Numbered from the stretch's first letter, positions 19,341 to 27,788 are shown. The stretch: 64,000 nucleotides of DNA from Caloramator sp. E03 (GCF_006016075.1 NZ_CP040093.1:2645501-2709500), one strand, 5' to 3'. Numbers and translations are program-made. Notes: generated by a model not told the origin, from the sequence alone.

Positions 19341-20348
19341 ATGAAGTATAATTATCTTGGGATAACAGGACTTTGTGTTTCTGAAATTGGATTTGGAGGT
19401 ATACCAATTCAAAGAATAACTAAAGATGAAGCAGCAAAAGTAATACAAAGGGCACAGGAATTAGGTATAAACTTTATTGATACAGCAAGAGGATATACGG
19501 TAAGTGAAGAGTATATTGGATATGCTTTAAAAGGAAGAAGAGATAAATGGATAATTGCTTCTAAATCAATGGTTAGAGATAAAAGCCTTATGGATAAAGA
19601 GATTGATATAAGCCTTAAGAATTTAAATACCGACTATATTGAACTTTATCAAATACATAATGTAAAAGATATAGCTACTTATGATAAGGTGATTTCGAAA
19701 GATGGGGCTTATGAAGCTTTATATAAAGCTAAAATTAAAGGGAAAATAGGACATATAGGTATTACTGTACATAGTGCTGATATACTTAAAAAGGTAGTTG
19801 AAAGTAGATTGTTTGAAACGATTATGTTTCCATACAATATAGTTGAAACACAGGGGGAAGATATTTTTAAAAGAGCAAAAGAATTAAATATTGGAGTTAT
19901 TGCTATGAAGCCCTTAGCTGGTGGAACAATAAGAGATGCTTACCTTGCAATAAAGTTTATCCTGCAAAATAAGAATGTAGCAACTGTAATACCAGGTATG
20001 GCAAGCATAAATGAAGTTGAAGAAAATGTATTAGCTGCAGAAAAAGGTAATTTATCTCAAAGTGAAATTGAGATGTGCAAAAAAATATCAAAGGAGATTG
20101 GCCAAAATTTTTGCCGTAGATGTGGATACTGTGCTCCGTGCCCACAGGGAATAGATATTTCATTTTGTTTTCTTTTGAAGTTGTATTATGATAATTATAA
20201 TCTTAAAGATTGGGCTACTGAAAGGTATAAAGATTTAAAGGCCCATGCAGAAGATTGCAAAGAATGTGGAATATGTGAAGAGAAGTGTCCTTATAACCTT
20301 CCAATAAGAGAAAAACTTAAAGAGGTTAAGACAGTATTTGGATTTTAA
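19341..20348 (+). CDS. Aldo/keto reductase with C-terminal 4Fe-4S ferredoxin-like domain
   Basis: A 335-residue aldo/keto reductase of the iron-sulfur type common in anaerobes. The barrel shows the catalytic tetrad positions in NFIDTARGY (Asp, Tyr), IASKSM (Lys) and LYQIHNV (His). Residues ~255-320 add two cysteine clusters, CRRCGYCAPCPQG and CKECGICEEKCPYNLP, the usual CxxCxxCxxxCP pattern for 4Fe-4S binding. The substrate is unknown; a ferredoxin-linked carbonyl reductase is a reasonable inference. The ATG follows AAAGGGGGAT. It stands alone between the pyk terminator and a gene-free stretch. Confidence 0.88.
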   Translation: MKYNYLGITGLCVSEIGFGGIPIQRITKDEAAKVIQRAQELGINFIDTARGYTVSEEYIGYALKGRRDKWIIASKSMVRDKSLMDKEIDISLKNLNTDYIELYQIHNVKDIATYDKVISKDGAYEALYKAKIKGKIGHIGITVHSADILKKVVESRLFETIMFPYNIVETQGEDIFKRAKELNIGVIAMKPLAGGTIRDAYLAIKFILQNKNVATVIPGMASINEVEENVLAAEKGNLSQSEIEMCKKISKEIGQNFCRRCGYCAPCPQGIDISFCFLLKLYYDNYNLKDWATERYKDLKAHAEDCKECGICEEKCPYNLPIREKLKEVKTVFGF

Positions 20349-20361
20349 CTAATCATCTACA

Positions 20362-20560
20362 GAATTCGCCCTTTCGTAAAGTTGGGTGAAGAATGTTGCT
20401 TGACTAATAAAAACAAAAAATAAAATGAAAACTAAGCTAAAGTTAGCTATTAAAATGGTAATCTTGGGACGGAACAGACCTTAGAGCGTGGATACTCTGC
20501 TCCAATAGGAGCATTACACGAAGCCCCAATTCTATAAGTGGGAGGAGCTCATTGTATAAA
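20362..20560. repeat. IS200/IS605-type terminal hairpins (element remnant or omega-RNA-like end)
   Basis: The 393 bases between the aldo/keto reductase and the DUF378 gene carry no ORF but do carry structure. TTCGCCC/GGGTGAA pair near 20364-20387, with GAATGTTG following. TGCTCC-AATA-GGAGCA is at 20498-20513. CCCAATT/AAGTGGG (one mismatch) lies near 20525-20542, followed by AGGAGCTC. The core TATAAGTGGG (20533-20542) recurs exactly at 30885 and 32661. The layout resembles right ends of IS200/IS605 elements, where the TnpB guide RNA is encoded, but no tnpA or tnpB is present. Confidence 0.5.
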
Positions 20561-20624
20561 AACATGAATATATGTTAATAATAAAAAAAGCCGTTGGATT
20601 TTAGCGGTAACTGATTCTACTATT

Positions 20625-20648
20625 GCACACCACAGGTGTGCTTTTTTT
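20625..20648 (+). terminator. Orphan strong hairpin terminator
   Basis: GCACACC and GGTGTGC pair around ACA and are followed by seven T. No gene ends just upstream, so it may terminate an RNA from the remnant element or a lost gene. Confidence 0.8.
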
Positions 20649-20741
20649 AATAAAAATAAATATGTATAAATTTTATAAAAATGGTACATATTAATCAATG
20701 AAATAAATTAATATATTATTTTTAAAAAGGAGGAAGATTAA

Positions 20742-20960
20742 GTGAGGATTGATACATTAGATTGGTTCGCAATTGTTTTGACTGTAATAGGAGCTTTAAA
20801 TTGGGGACTAATCGGGCTTTTTAATTTTGATTTAGTTGCGTTTTTATTTGGTCCTATGTCTACTGTTAGCAGAATTGTTTATACTTTAGTTGGTATAGCC
20901 GGGCTATATCTTATTTATACATCAAGTAAATTTTCTACAGCTTCTCTTGAAAGAGATTAA
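20742..20960 (+). CDS. DUF378 (YuzA-like) small membrane protein
   Basis: A 72-residue protein with two membrane segments (about residues 8-28 and 42-62) separated by a short loop. WFAIVLTVIGALNWGL is typical of the DUF378/YuzA family. The function is unknown. The start is GTG after AAAGGAGG. It is monocistronic with its own terminator. Confidence 0.88.
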   Translation: MRIDTLDWFAIVLTVIGALNWGLIGLFNFDLVAFLFGPMSTVSRIVYTLVGIAGLYLIYTSSKFSTASLERD

Positions 20961-20969
20961 AGGTTTTTT

Positions 20970-21015
20970 GGCGGTCTAATTCATTTTTATGATTTAGATC
21001 GCCTTTAATTTTTTT
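20970..21015 (+). terminator. Terminator after DUF378 gene
   Basis: GGCGGTCTAA and TTAGATCGCC pair with one wobble/mismatch around a 14-base AT loop. TTTAATTTTTTT follows. Confidence 0.8.
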
Positions 21016-21085
21016 ATGTTTTACTTTTATAGTTTTATTTTTTTGATAAAATTATATCTATGTAGACTATATATGAGGTGATAGC

Positions 21086-22450
21086 ATGACAAATAATATA
21101 GTAAAAAAGAATGAGGAATATGAAATAATGATTACAAGCCTTGGTTTTCAAGGAGAAGGAGTTGGAAGGATAGATAATTTTACTGTTTTTGTTGAAGGTG
21201 CACTTCCTAATGAATTAGTAAGAATTAAAATAGTTAAGGTATCAAAAAACTATGCCTTTGGAAAGCTTATTGATATAATCAAAACATCTAACGAAAGAAG
21301 AACACCAATATGCGATATATATAAAAGATGTGGAGGCTGCCAAATACAGCATATTTCTTATGAGGCACAGCTAAAATTTAAGAAACAAAGAGTAATTGAC
21401 TCAATAGAAAGGATAGGTAGGATTAAAGATGTTATTGTTCATGATACTATAGGTATGAAACATCCTTATAATTATAGAAACAAGGTGCAGCTTCCTGTTA
21501 GAATGGTAAAAGGTGTACCTGTAATCGGATTTTTTGCTGCAAGAAGCCATGAAATAATAAAAATGGATAAGTGCTACATTCAAGATGAGGCTTCTTCAAA
21601 AATAATACCTATAATTAAAGAATGGATAGAGAAAAATAATATTATGCCTTATGATGAGGCAACTGGTGAAGGCATTATAAGACATATAATGATACGAAGT
21701 GCCCATAAAACAGGAGATATTATGGTGGTTTTGATAACAAATTCTGAAAAGTTACCACATAAAGAAGAAATAATAGAAATGTTAAAAAAAATAAAAGGAA
21801 TAAAAAGTATAATACAAAATATAAATTCTAAAAAAACTAATGTAATTTTAGGAGATAAGTGTAACACTCTTTGGGGTAGCGATACAATAACTGATTACAT
21901 AGGAAATTTTAAATTCAACATTTCTCCTCTTTCATTTTTTCAGGTAAACCCTCTACAAACTGAAATATTATATAATACAGCCCTTAAATATGCAAACCTG
22001 ACTGGGAATGAAGTAGTATTTGATGCCTACTGCGGCACAGGAACAATATCTTTATTCCTTGCCCAAAGGGCAAAAAAGGTTTATGGCGTTGAGATTGTAC
22101 CTGAAGCTATTGAAAACGCAAAGGAAAATGCAAAAATAAACAATATAACTAATGCTGAGTTTATTGTAGGTGAGTCAGAAGTTGTAATACCAAATCTCAT
22201 TGAAAAAGGAACTTATGCTGATGTTGTAGTTGTAGACCCTCCAAGAAAGGGATGCGACAGGAAACTCCTTGATGCAATATCTAAAATGTCACCTAAAAGA
22301 ATAGTCTATGTCTCCTGTGATGTTGGAACTTTAGCAAGGGATCTTGGAATACTTGAGGAACTTTCATATAAAACTATTGAAATTCAGCCGGTTGACATGT
22401 TCCCACAGACGAGCCACGTGGAGTGCGTCGTGAAGATAGAGAAGAAATAG
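21086..22450 (+). CDS. rlmD: 23S rRNA (uracil-5-)-methyltransferase, RlmD/RlmCD type
   Basis: A 454-residue TrmA/RumA-family RNA m5U methyltransferase. A TRAM domain forms residues ~8-70. A 4Fe-4S cluster is expected from [10 protein letters not shown] near 75 plus a later cysteine in MDKCYIQD near 160. SAM binding is in [13 protein letters not shown] near 315, and the catalytic site in VDPPRKGCD near 385 and [12 protein letters not shown] near 410. In Firmicutes one such enzyme often modifies both U747 and U1939 of 23S rRNA; which sites apply here is inference. A short GC hairpin terminator follows. Confidence 0.93.
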   Translation: MTNNIVKKNEEYEIMITSLGFQGEGVGRIDNFTVFVEGALPNELVRIKIVKVSKNYAFGKLIDIIKTSNERRTPICDIYKRCGGCQIQHISYEAQLKFKKQRVIDSIERIGRIKDVIVHDTIGMKHPYNYRNKVQLPVRMVKGVPVIGFFAARSHEIIKMDKCYIQDEASSKIIPIIKEWIEKNNIMPYDEATGEGIIRHIMIRSAHKTGDIMVVLITNSEKLPHKEEIIEMLKKIKGIKSIIQNINSKKTNVILGDKCNTLWGSDTITDYIGNFKFNISPLSFFQVNPLQTEILYNTALKYANLTGNEVVFDAYCGTGTISLFLAQRAKKVYGVEIVPEAIENAKENAKINNITNAEFIVGESEVVIPNLIEKGTYADVVVVDPPRKGCDRKLLDAISKMSPKRIVYVSCDVGTLARDLGILEELSYKTIEIQPVDMFPQTSHVECVVKIEKK

Positions 22451-22467
22451 CTTGAAATCAAAGGCTT

Positions 22468-22490
22468 GGGGCAATTTGCCCCTTTTTCTT
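22468..22490 (+). terminator. Terminator after rlmD
   Basis: GGGGC and GCCCC pair around AATTT and are followed by TTTTTCTTTT. Confidence 0.85.
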
Positions 22491-22550
22491 TTGTGTGTTT
22501 TATGTTTCCGTAGACTAAGGTTTTGAGGGGATTTGAACCCCCGGGGGTGC

Positions 22551-22893
22551 ACTTTTTCGCTAATATGGCCATAGCTTTTTTTAGTATTTCATTTTCCTCC
22601 TTAATCCTGACCATCTCCTGCTTCAATGTCTTATACTCTTTCATAGTTACAACTTTGCCTTCATCAATAGCAACAGGCCTGGAGTTTTTATCCAACCGTT
22701 AATAGTAGATTTTGAAATGCCATATTCGCTGCTTAACTCTACTAAACTTTTTCCTGAATTATATAGCTCTACTATTGTATTTTTAAATTCATCGGTATAT
22801 TTCCTTTGATTTCTTGCCATTTTGTAGACACATCCTCTCTCTAATTTTATTTTAATTTGTTCGAGTTATTATGTCTACAAAACTATACTAACA
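22551..22893 (-). mobile_element. Truncated IS3-family element (left end and orfA only)
   Basis: On the - strand this is a near copy of the first ~345 bases of the element at 23881. The left inverted repeat (its complement at 22872-22893) begins TGTTAGTATAG as in the other copy. Similarity continues through orfA and stops at the AAAAAG of the frameshift signal (22551), where a palindrome ACCCCCGGGGGT begins. OrfB and the right end are absent. Confidence 0.88.
22554..22820 (-). pseudogene. IS3 orfA transposase remnant, frameshifted and 3'-truncated
   Basis: From the ATG at 22820 the protein begins MARNQRKYTDEF and matches OrfA of the copy at 23954. A run of six A (before AACTTAAGG in the intact copy) has five A here, which throws the second half, with KQEMVRIKEENEILKKAMAI, into another frame. 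Coding similarity ends where the element is truncated. The helix-turn-helix half alone could still be made, but the transposase cannot. Confidence 0.85.
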
Positions 22894-22897
22894 CCTA

Positions 22898-23611
22898 TTA
22901 ACAATAACAATTTACAGTAAAACTTTTATTTTTAGCGTCCACCCATCCGATACTTACATTACAACCAAGTTCATTCTTGAGTATATCACTCAGTTCCTTT
23001 TGAGCTAAAAGAATATTATCCTTATTAGTATCAGAAAACCCATCAATAGGGAAAAAAATGTTTTTAGATTGAGTTGTAATTTTTCCTTCTTCACTCTGAC
23101 GCCATATCCATTTTCTGGTTCTTACTGAATTACCAGTAGCATATACAATTTCATTTTTGTCAACTGGCTCAACCTCGGTGCTGCCAAATGGAATAAAATA
23201 ATCTTGTTCCTTCGAGAATCGCAGGGTAATTTCTTCTTGCACAGTATCTATGTCATGTGCGCCAATTGGAATTTTATATTTAAGTGATATGGCGTTACCC
23301 AAGTCAATTGCTGTGTTAATAAATGGTATACCTTTTCCCTTAGAGATTCTTGTTAATAATGCTTCGATAGAGCACATATATTTATTGGGATTTACATTAA
23401 GTTTGCGAAAAGCTTCCCTATAGCATAGTACCGATTCTATTTCTTTTACGTTTACTCCCTCAAGAGAGGTTTGACACAAAAGAATGTTTTCTTTTAATAA
23501 GTTTTGAATCTTCGAATTATGTGTAGTATTATCTAATCCATGGGCAACTACAACAGCAAAGCAAACATTATCAAGTGTTTCAAAAACTTTATCTTCTACT
23601 GAAAATTTCAT
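22898..23611 (-). CDS. B3/B4 (PheRS beta-like) tRNA-editing-domain protein
   Basis: A 237-residue stand-alone B3/B4-domain protein, the fold that edits or binds tRNA in the beta subunit of phenylalanyl-tRNA synthetase. Recognisable stretches are CYREAFRKLNVNPNKY near residue 75, followed by RISKGKGIPFINTAIDLGNAISLKYKIP split around 100, and IGAHDID with ITLRFSKEQDYFIPFG near 130. Stand-alone versions are thought to act as deacylases or amino-acid-binding proteins, but this is not shown here. The ATG at 23611 follows AGGAGG; an upstream TTG at 23662 has no such site. It lies between two inverted IS3 copies, which suggests acquisition or rearrangement. Confidence 0.85.
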   Translation of the reverse strand: MKFSVEDKVFETLDNVCFAVVVAHGLDNTTHNSKIQNLLKENILLCQTSLEGVNVKEIESVLCYREAFRKLNVNPNKYMCSIEALLTRISKGKGIPFINTAIDLGNAISLKYKIPIGAHDIDTVQEEITLRFSKEQDYFIPFGSTEVEPVDKNEIVYATGNSVRTRKWIWRQSEEGKITTQSKNIFFPIDGFSDTNKDNILLAQKELSDILKNELGCNVSIGWVDAKNKSFTVNCYC

Positions 23612-23880
23612 AAAATACCTCCTAGAATAAATTAAGCTGGTGTTTACGAGTTTTCCAATCACTGCGTTTTTCCTTTTATTAGAATAATTAAAGGTATTAT
23701 AAACCTTCTAGCTACTAGAGTGTCAAGTCATTTTTTTTACAATTCTATTATTATATATCAGATTATCTCCAAATTTTGAAAAAAATATCTCTAAATCTAT
23801 GAATATCTTAAAATATCATTTTTTATTACATTATTTTTAATTGGTTTGCATATATTAACTGGCTGCACTTTACACTGTGG
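23612..23880. other. Gene-free AT-rich spacer before the IS3 element
   Basis: Apart from the ribosome site of the B3/B4 gene, no ORF, hairpin with T tract, or repeat is evident. The promoter of the B3/B4 gene must lie here, but no clear -35/-10 pair could be assigned. Confidence 0.5.
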
Positions 23881-23953
23881 TGTTAGTATAGTTTTGTAGA
23901 CATATTAACTCGGACAAATTAAAATAAAATTAGAGAGGGGATGTGTCTACAAA

Positions 23954-24226
23954 ATGGCAAGAAATCAAAGAAAATATACCGATGAATTTAATAATACAAT
24001 AGTAGAGCTATATAATTCAGGAAAAAGTTTAGCAGAGTTAAGTAGCGAATATGGCATTTCAAAATCTACGATTAACGGCTGGATAAAAAACTTAAGGCCT
24101 GTTGTTATTGATGAAGGTGAAGTTGTAACTATGAAAGAATATAAAGCATTGAAGCAGGAGATGGCTAGGATTAAGGAGGAAAATGAAATACTAAAAAAAG
24201 CCATGGCCATATTCGTAAAAAAGTAG
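23954..24226 (+). CDS. IS3-family transposase OrfA
   Basis: A 90-residue OrfA: an N-terminal helix-turn-helix (residues ~5-50, LAELSSEYGISKSTINGWIK) followed by a leucine-zipper-like coiled coil (KQEMARIKEENEILKKAMA). It binds the IS ends. It stops at TAG directly after the slippery heptamer A-AAA-AAG (24217-24223). A -1 slip there would enter the orfB frame and give the OrfAB transposase, as is standard for IS3 elements. Confidence 0.9.
   Translation: MARNQRKYTDEFNNTIVELYNSGKSLAELSSEYGISKSTINGWIKNLRPVVIDEGEVVTMKEYKALKQEMARIKEENEILKKAMAIFVKK
24217..24223 (+). promoter_or_regulatory. Programmed -1 frameshift heptamer (A_AAA_AAG)
   Basis: The heptamer is in the correct phase for orfA. A -1 slip replaces the TAG stop by VDSIFKFIYDN and continues uninterrupted into orfB. 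Confidence 0.7.
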
Positions 24227-24279
24227 ATTCTATCTTTAAATTCATATATGATAATAAGGACAAACATGATGTTAAGCTA

Positions 24280-25125
24280 ATGTTCAAACTGCTAAAAGTT
24301 TCAAGAAGCTCTTATTACAAAAGCCTTAACCAAGTTGAAAGTAAAAGAAGTATTGAGAATAAAAGATTAAAAGAAGAAATTCTTAAAATATATAATGATA
24401 ATAAAAAACGTTATGGAGCTCCTAAGATCCATAAAATACTAATAAATCAGGGAGAATCTATAAGTTTAAAGAGAGTTCAAAGGTTTATGAATGATTTGAG
24501 GATAAAGTCAATAGTTTGTAAGAAGTACAAGTCCTATTCATCTAAAACCAAGGTTGAAGAAAGGGAAAATATCTTAAAAAGAGATTTTTTCATAACTACA
24601 ATAAATGAAAAATGGGTTACTGATATTACATATATCCATACTTTGCGTGAAGGATGGTGTTACCTTGCCTCTGTGATGGACCTTCATAGTAGAAAAATAA
24701 TATGCTACGCCTTTGATAAGGTCATGGATACTGATTTAGCAATTAGAGCTGTAAAGAACACCTATGAATGTCAGAAGCCTAGTAAACAGGTTATATTACA
24801 CAGTGATTTAGGATCACAGTATACAAGCTCTAAATTTGCAGAATATATATCAGAAATTAAATTCATTCACTCATTCAGTTGTAAGGGAAATCCATATAAC
24901 AATGGCTGTTTTAAGTCTTTTCATGCTGTCCTTAAAAAGGAAGAGGTTAATCTAGTAACCTACTATGATTTTAATGCTGCAAGGCTGGCAATATTTGAAT
25001 ATATAGAATCATAGTATAATAGAAAGAGAATCCATAGCAGCATAGGGTATATTACCCCTCAGCAATGTGAAGATAGGGCTATAAAATCAGCAAAAAAATT
25101 CGAGTTTTTGTGTCTACTATATTGA
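24280..25125 (+). pseudogene. IS3-family transposase OrfB with catalytic Glu to Lys and an internal amber stop
   Basis: The DDE integrase half of the transposase. From the ATG at 24280 the catalytic aspartates are in VTDITYIH (residue 115) and HSDLGSQY (residue 176). The third residue should be a glutamate 36 positions after the second. Here the motif reads NGCFKSFHA, placing lysine at residue 212 (AAG in place of a Glu codon). A TAG at 25012 interrupts the conserved ES-W-YNRKRIHSSIGY tail where tryptophan is usual; the rest of the tail is intact to TGA at 25125. Both defects should abolish transposition. Confidence 0.9.
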
Positions 25126-25229
25126 CATAAGTCCATAGTTGGGGTGAGTAAATTATTTAGACTCTGTAATGACAGCAGCTATGACCGATAGATTAACATA
25201 TAATGGAAGAGGAGGTCTGCTTTTCGTTT

Positions 25230-26576
25230 ATGACTTGGAATAAAATAATGTATAAAATACCTGCATTTTGGGTCATAGTAATTTCAGTTGGGACTGTTTG
25301 CTTGGCGTTGATTGCTTTTACAGCAAATCCTTCTAAAGAAGGAACAATTTCAGAGGGAGACAAAAGAAAACTTGAGGCTGCTGTCACCGAATACTACCTG
25401 AAGGCTGATCCAGCCAACAGGGGAACTCTTAGAATTTATAACATAAAAAAATATGGTAGTGGCTATCTGGTATTAACTGAAAAATATAGAGGAGAAGGTG
25501 AGAGTTTTTCTGTTTTATTTTTAGTAAATCATGATTTTAATATAGTGGCTAAAGCTCCAGGAGATATACCCAAAAGTCCTTGTTTCTCGGCAAATGTGGT
25601 AAAAGATCAGGGAAAGAGTATAGTATACGGGAATTTTAAAAACAAGAAATGGAATCCTAAAACAGATCTTGTGGTAGATGTACAAATTGATTTCATTAAG
25701 ATTACATTTGAGGATGGAACTTATATCAGGGAACAGGTTTCTATGGACAAAGGATATATTGTCGTAGCTGATACTCTCTCAAATATACGAAATATAGAAG
25801 TATATAATAGCAAGGGAGAGTTGCAAAGTGATCTTATAAATGAAAGCTCTTGCTCAGAATTTAGTTTTATAAAAGAGGAGAATAAAACCCTATCTCACCA
25901 AGAAGAGGAAAAGGATTCAAACACTCTGTTTGACAAAAGCAAAGTGCAGGAATATTGCCTTGAAACCGTTGTAATTAATGACTGCTTAAGTAGAGAAGGT
26001 CCCGGCGAAAATTACAAAAGCATAGGGAGCTTGAAGTACGGCGATATTGTTCTGGTAGAAGGCAGATATGGGAATTGGGTTCTTTGCGCCGCTGACAATT
26101 TACATGGGAAATTTTGGATTGAAGCAGGTAATTTAATTGAGGAGCAAAGACATACGAAATACAATTTAGGAATTATTACGGCGGATGAGGTAAAAGTCGG
26201 AACGGTAACGCTGTACAAAGGCAATTTGGTGCAGGTATTGAAAGTAGATAAAGATAAGACGTGCGTGACTATCAGAGTTATTGATATAAATGTTGGCAAG
26301 ACTGGGTGGATAAAAAACAGCGATTATGTTCTGGTAAAAAATGGAGTTTATTTTAACCAGGCTTATTTGAGAAAGGGGACGGCTATCTATGAAGAACCTT
26401 CTCTTAAAGCACGGCAATTGGATGATTACGGAACAAAAAACAAAGAGATGTTTGTCAATATTGAAAAGGAACAGAACGGATGGGTATTGATTTCTACCTA
26501 TGGTCCGGTAAACGGCTGGGTGAGAAAGGAAAATATCTTTATTCCTATGTCTGACGCAATGACGTATGAAGAGTAA
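25230..26576 (+). CDS. Truncated BlaR1/M56-like sensor protein with SH3-type repeats
   Basis: From the ATG at 25230 the protein has 448 residues (457 from the alternative ATG 25203). The opening NKIMYKIPAFWVIVISV and the membrane segment that follows look like the junction between the M56 metalloprotease core and the extracytoplasmic sensor in BlaR1-type proteins. The HExxH protease and its four upstream membrane segments are missing. The rest is predicted extracytoplasmic: a beta-rich domain (~40-190), then bacterial SH3-like repeats near 235-300 (DCLSREGPGENYKSIG), 305-360 and 365-450. The IS3 right end lies 100 bases upstream, so insertion or deletion may have removed the front. The sequence is GC-richer than its neighbours. 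Ribosome site GAGGAGG is 14 bases from this ATG, so the start is uncertain. Confidence 0.65.
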   Translation: MTWNKIMYKIPAFWVIVISVGTVCLALIAFTANPSKEGTISEGDKRKLEAAVTEYYLKADPANRGTLRIYNIKKYGSGYLVLTEKYRGEGESFSVLFLVNHDFNIVAKAPGDIPKSPCFSANVVKDQGKSIVYGNFKNKKWNPKTDLVVDVQIDFIKITFEDGTYIREQVSMDKGYIVVADTLSNIRNIEVYNSKGELQSDLINESSCSEFSFIKEENKTLSHQEEEKDSNTLFDKSKVQEYCLETVVINDCLSREGPGENYKSIGSLKYGDIVLVEGRYGNWVLCAADNLHGKFWIEAGNLIEEQRHTKYNLGIITADEVKVGTVTLYKGNLVQVLKVDKDKTCVTIRVIDINVGKTGWIKNSDYVLVKNGVYFNQAYLRKGTAIYEEPSLKARQLDDYGTKNKEMFVNIEKEQNGWVLISTYGPVNGWVRKENIFIPMSDAMTYEE

Positions 26577-26607
26577 AAAGCTCAAAAAGAATAGGAGGAA
26601 AAGGATA

Positions 26608-27096
26608 ATGGATAAAAAAGTATTGGTAGCTTTTTTTTCATGTAGTGGTGTAACAAAAAATGTTGCCCAAACTATTGCAGATGCAGCTGGTGCTGATCTT
26701 TATGAAATAAAGCCTAAGGTGCCCTATACTGCCGCGGATCTTAATTGGATGGACAAGAAAAGCCGCAGTTCAGTGGAAATGAAAGACCCGTCCTCACGGC
26801 CTGCCATAGAAGGCAAGGTTACAAACATGGATGAATATGACATTGTTTTTCTTGGCTTTCCTATATGGTGGTATGTAGCTCCAACAATTATAAATACCTT
26901 TTTAGAAAGCTATGATTTTTCGGAAAAGACAATAATACTTTTTGCAACTTCTGGTGGTAGTGGCTTTGGAAAAACAGTTGAGAAGCTAAAAGAAAGCGTT
27001 TCATCAACTGCTAAGATTAAAGAAGGAAGGATTCTAAACGGCAAGCCGTCTAAGGAGGAACTGTCTGCGTGGATAAAAAGTTTGGGTTTAAAGTAA
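26608..27096 (+). CDS. Flavodoxin-family protein
   Basis: A 162-residue FMN-binding flavodoxin of the Flavodoxin_4 type found widely in Firmicutes. The phosphate-binding loop is FFSCSGVTKNVA at residues 9-20. The isoalloxazine-contact segments are FLGFPIWWYVAPTI near 80 and FATSGGSGFGKT near 108. It is a cytosolic one- or two-electron carrier or NAD(P)H-linked reductase component; the partner is unknown. The ATG at 26608 follows AGGAGGAAAAGG. It starts 31 bases after the sensor gene and may share its transcript. A very strong terminator follows. Confidence 0.88.
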   Translation: MDKKVLVAFFSCSGVTKNVAQTIADAAGADLYEIKPKVPYTAADLNWMDKKSRSSVEMKDPSSRPAIEGKVTNMDEYDIVFLGFPIWWYVAPTIINTFLESYDFSEKTIILFATSGGSGFGKTVEKLKESVSSTAKIKEGRILNGKPSKEELSAWIKSLGLK

Positions 27097-27128
27097 TATT
27101 TAATAGCACATATCATCACTTGGCATAA

Positions 27129-27178
27129 AATAACCTTCTGTTGTAGTTGATTCATTCCACAACAGAAGGTTATTTTTT
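27129..27178 (+). terminator. Terminator after flavodoxin
   Basis: AATAACCTTCTGTTGT and ACAACAGAAGGTTATT form a perfect 16-base stem around a 14-base loop, followed by TTTT. Confidence 0.92.
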
Positions 27179-27285
27179 AAGAGAATATTCTACAGGTAGA
27201 TTATAGGTGAAGTCATCTATAACAGCCTATTAATAATAATAGAAAAATGGAGTTATAATTTATTCTAATATTTTGCACATAATAG

Positions 27286-27315
27286 TTGACAAATACAACA
27301 GTTGTAACATACAAT
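27286..27315 (+). promoter_or_regulatory. Sigma-A promoter with embedded MarR-type operator
   Basis: TTGACA (27286-27291) and TACAAT (27310-27315) are separated by 18 bases. Between them TACAAC-A-GTTGTA (27294-27306) is a perfect dyad, where repressor binding would block RNA polymerase. The MarR gene starts 18 bases downstream, so autoregulation of the marR-arsM-arsN1 operon is the natural reading. Confidence 0.8.
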
Positions 27316-27333
27316 AATATAGGGAGGGATAAA

Positions 27334-27777
27334 ATGGATACTTCACAAGAGATATATAAATTGAGAGAAACAATAAGGCAAATAGTGAGAAACTTGGGGA
27401 TGATGGAAAAGAGCGAGGTCTCATGCTGTGGAACAACATTAAGTCAATGCCACATAATAGTTGAAATAGGCAGAGCAAAAGAAATATCATTAATTGATTT
27501 ATCTGAAAAGATAGGTCTTGATAAAAGTACAATGAGCAGGAACATTGACATTCTTGTAAATCAGGGTGTTGTAAAAAGGGATCTTCATCCTGAAGACAGA
27601 AGGTATGTAACTATAACTTTGACTCAAAAGGGAGAAGAGATATTTAGTAAAATTGAGGAAAGTATGGGATTATTTTATAAGAATATATATGAGGCAATTC
27701 CTCAAGAAAAAAGATACCAGGTTTTAGAGAGCCTTGAATTGTTGCTTTTTGCTTTAAAAAATAATAGATGTTGTTAG
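27334..27777 (+). CDS. MarR-family transcriptional regulator of the arsM operon
   Basis: A 147-residue winged-helix MarR protein: SLIDLSEKIGLDKSTMSRNIDILVNQG (split motif, residues ~60-90) is the DNA-recognition part and LHPEDRRYVTITLTQKG the wing. Cysteines in SCCGTTLSQCH near residues 28-38 could sense arsenical or thiol-reactive ligands; that is inference. The ATG at 27334 follows AGGGAGGG. Its TAG overlaps the arsM ribosome site, so it is the first gene of a three-gene operon. Confidence 0.85.
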   Translation: MDTSQEIYKLRETIRQIVRNLGMMEKSEVSCCGTTLSQCHIIVEIGRAKEISLIDLSEKIGLDKSTMSRNIDILVNQGVVKRDLHPEDRRYVTITLTQKGEEIFSKIEESMGLFYKNIYEAIPQEKRYQVLESLELLLFALKNNRCC

Positions 27778-27788
27778 GAGGTATGATT

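Larger units (their letters stand above)
23881..25127 (+). mobile_element. IS3-family (IS150-like) insertion sequence, full length but inactivated
   Basis: The left end TGTTAGTATAGTTTTGTAGA (from 23881) and the right end (complement of TGTCTACTATATTGACA, ending 25127) form imperfect terminal inverted repeats bounding 1247 bases. Inside are orfA and orfB in the IS3 -1 frameshift arrangement. No target duplication is evident at the two edges. The truncated, inverted partner at 22551-22893 shares the left end. Confidence 0.88.

Noticed and set aside
20360-20375. ACAGAATTCGCCCTT resembles the insert junction of common TA-cloning vectors
   Set aside because: The flanking bases form a TTCGCCC/GGGTGAA hairpin that resembles the element ends found elsewhere in the window, and no further vector sequence follows. 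Probably coincidence; alignment of reads to vector sequence would settle it.
22522-22550. T-arm-like sequence on the - strand (GGGGGTTCAAATCCCCT) suggesting a tRNA 3' end at the IS boundary
   Set aside because: The T-loop match is good and the next bases (CAAAACC) could be an acceptor arm, but no matching 5' half, D-arm or anticodon arm exists upstream, where IS sequence lies instead. At most a fragment; not called as a tRNA.
22384-22695. 103-codon open frame on the - strand overlapping the end of rlmD
   Set aside because: Only the part from 22554 is real coding ancestry (frameshifted IS3 orfA); the rest is antisense to rlmD and its terminator.
26166-26585. 139-codon - strand frame inside the BlaR1-like gene
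   Set aside because: Antisense to a frame with clear membrane and SH3-like features; no ribosome site.
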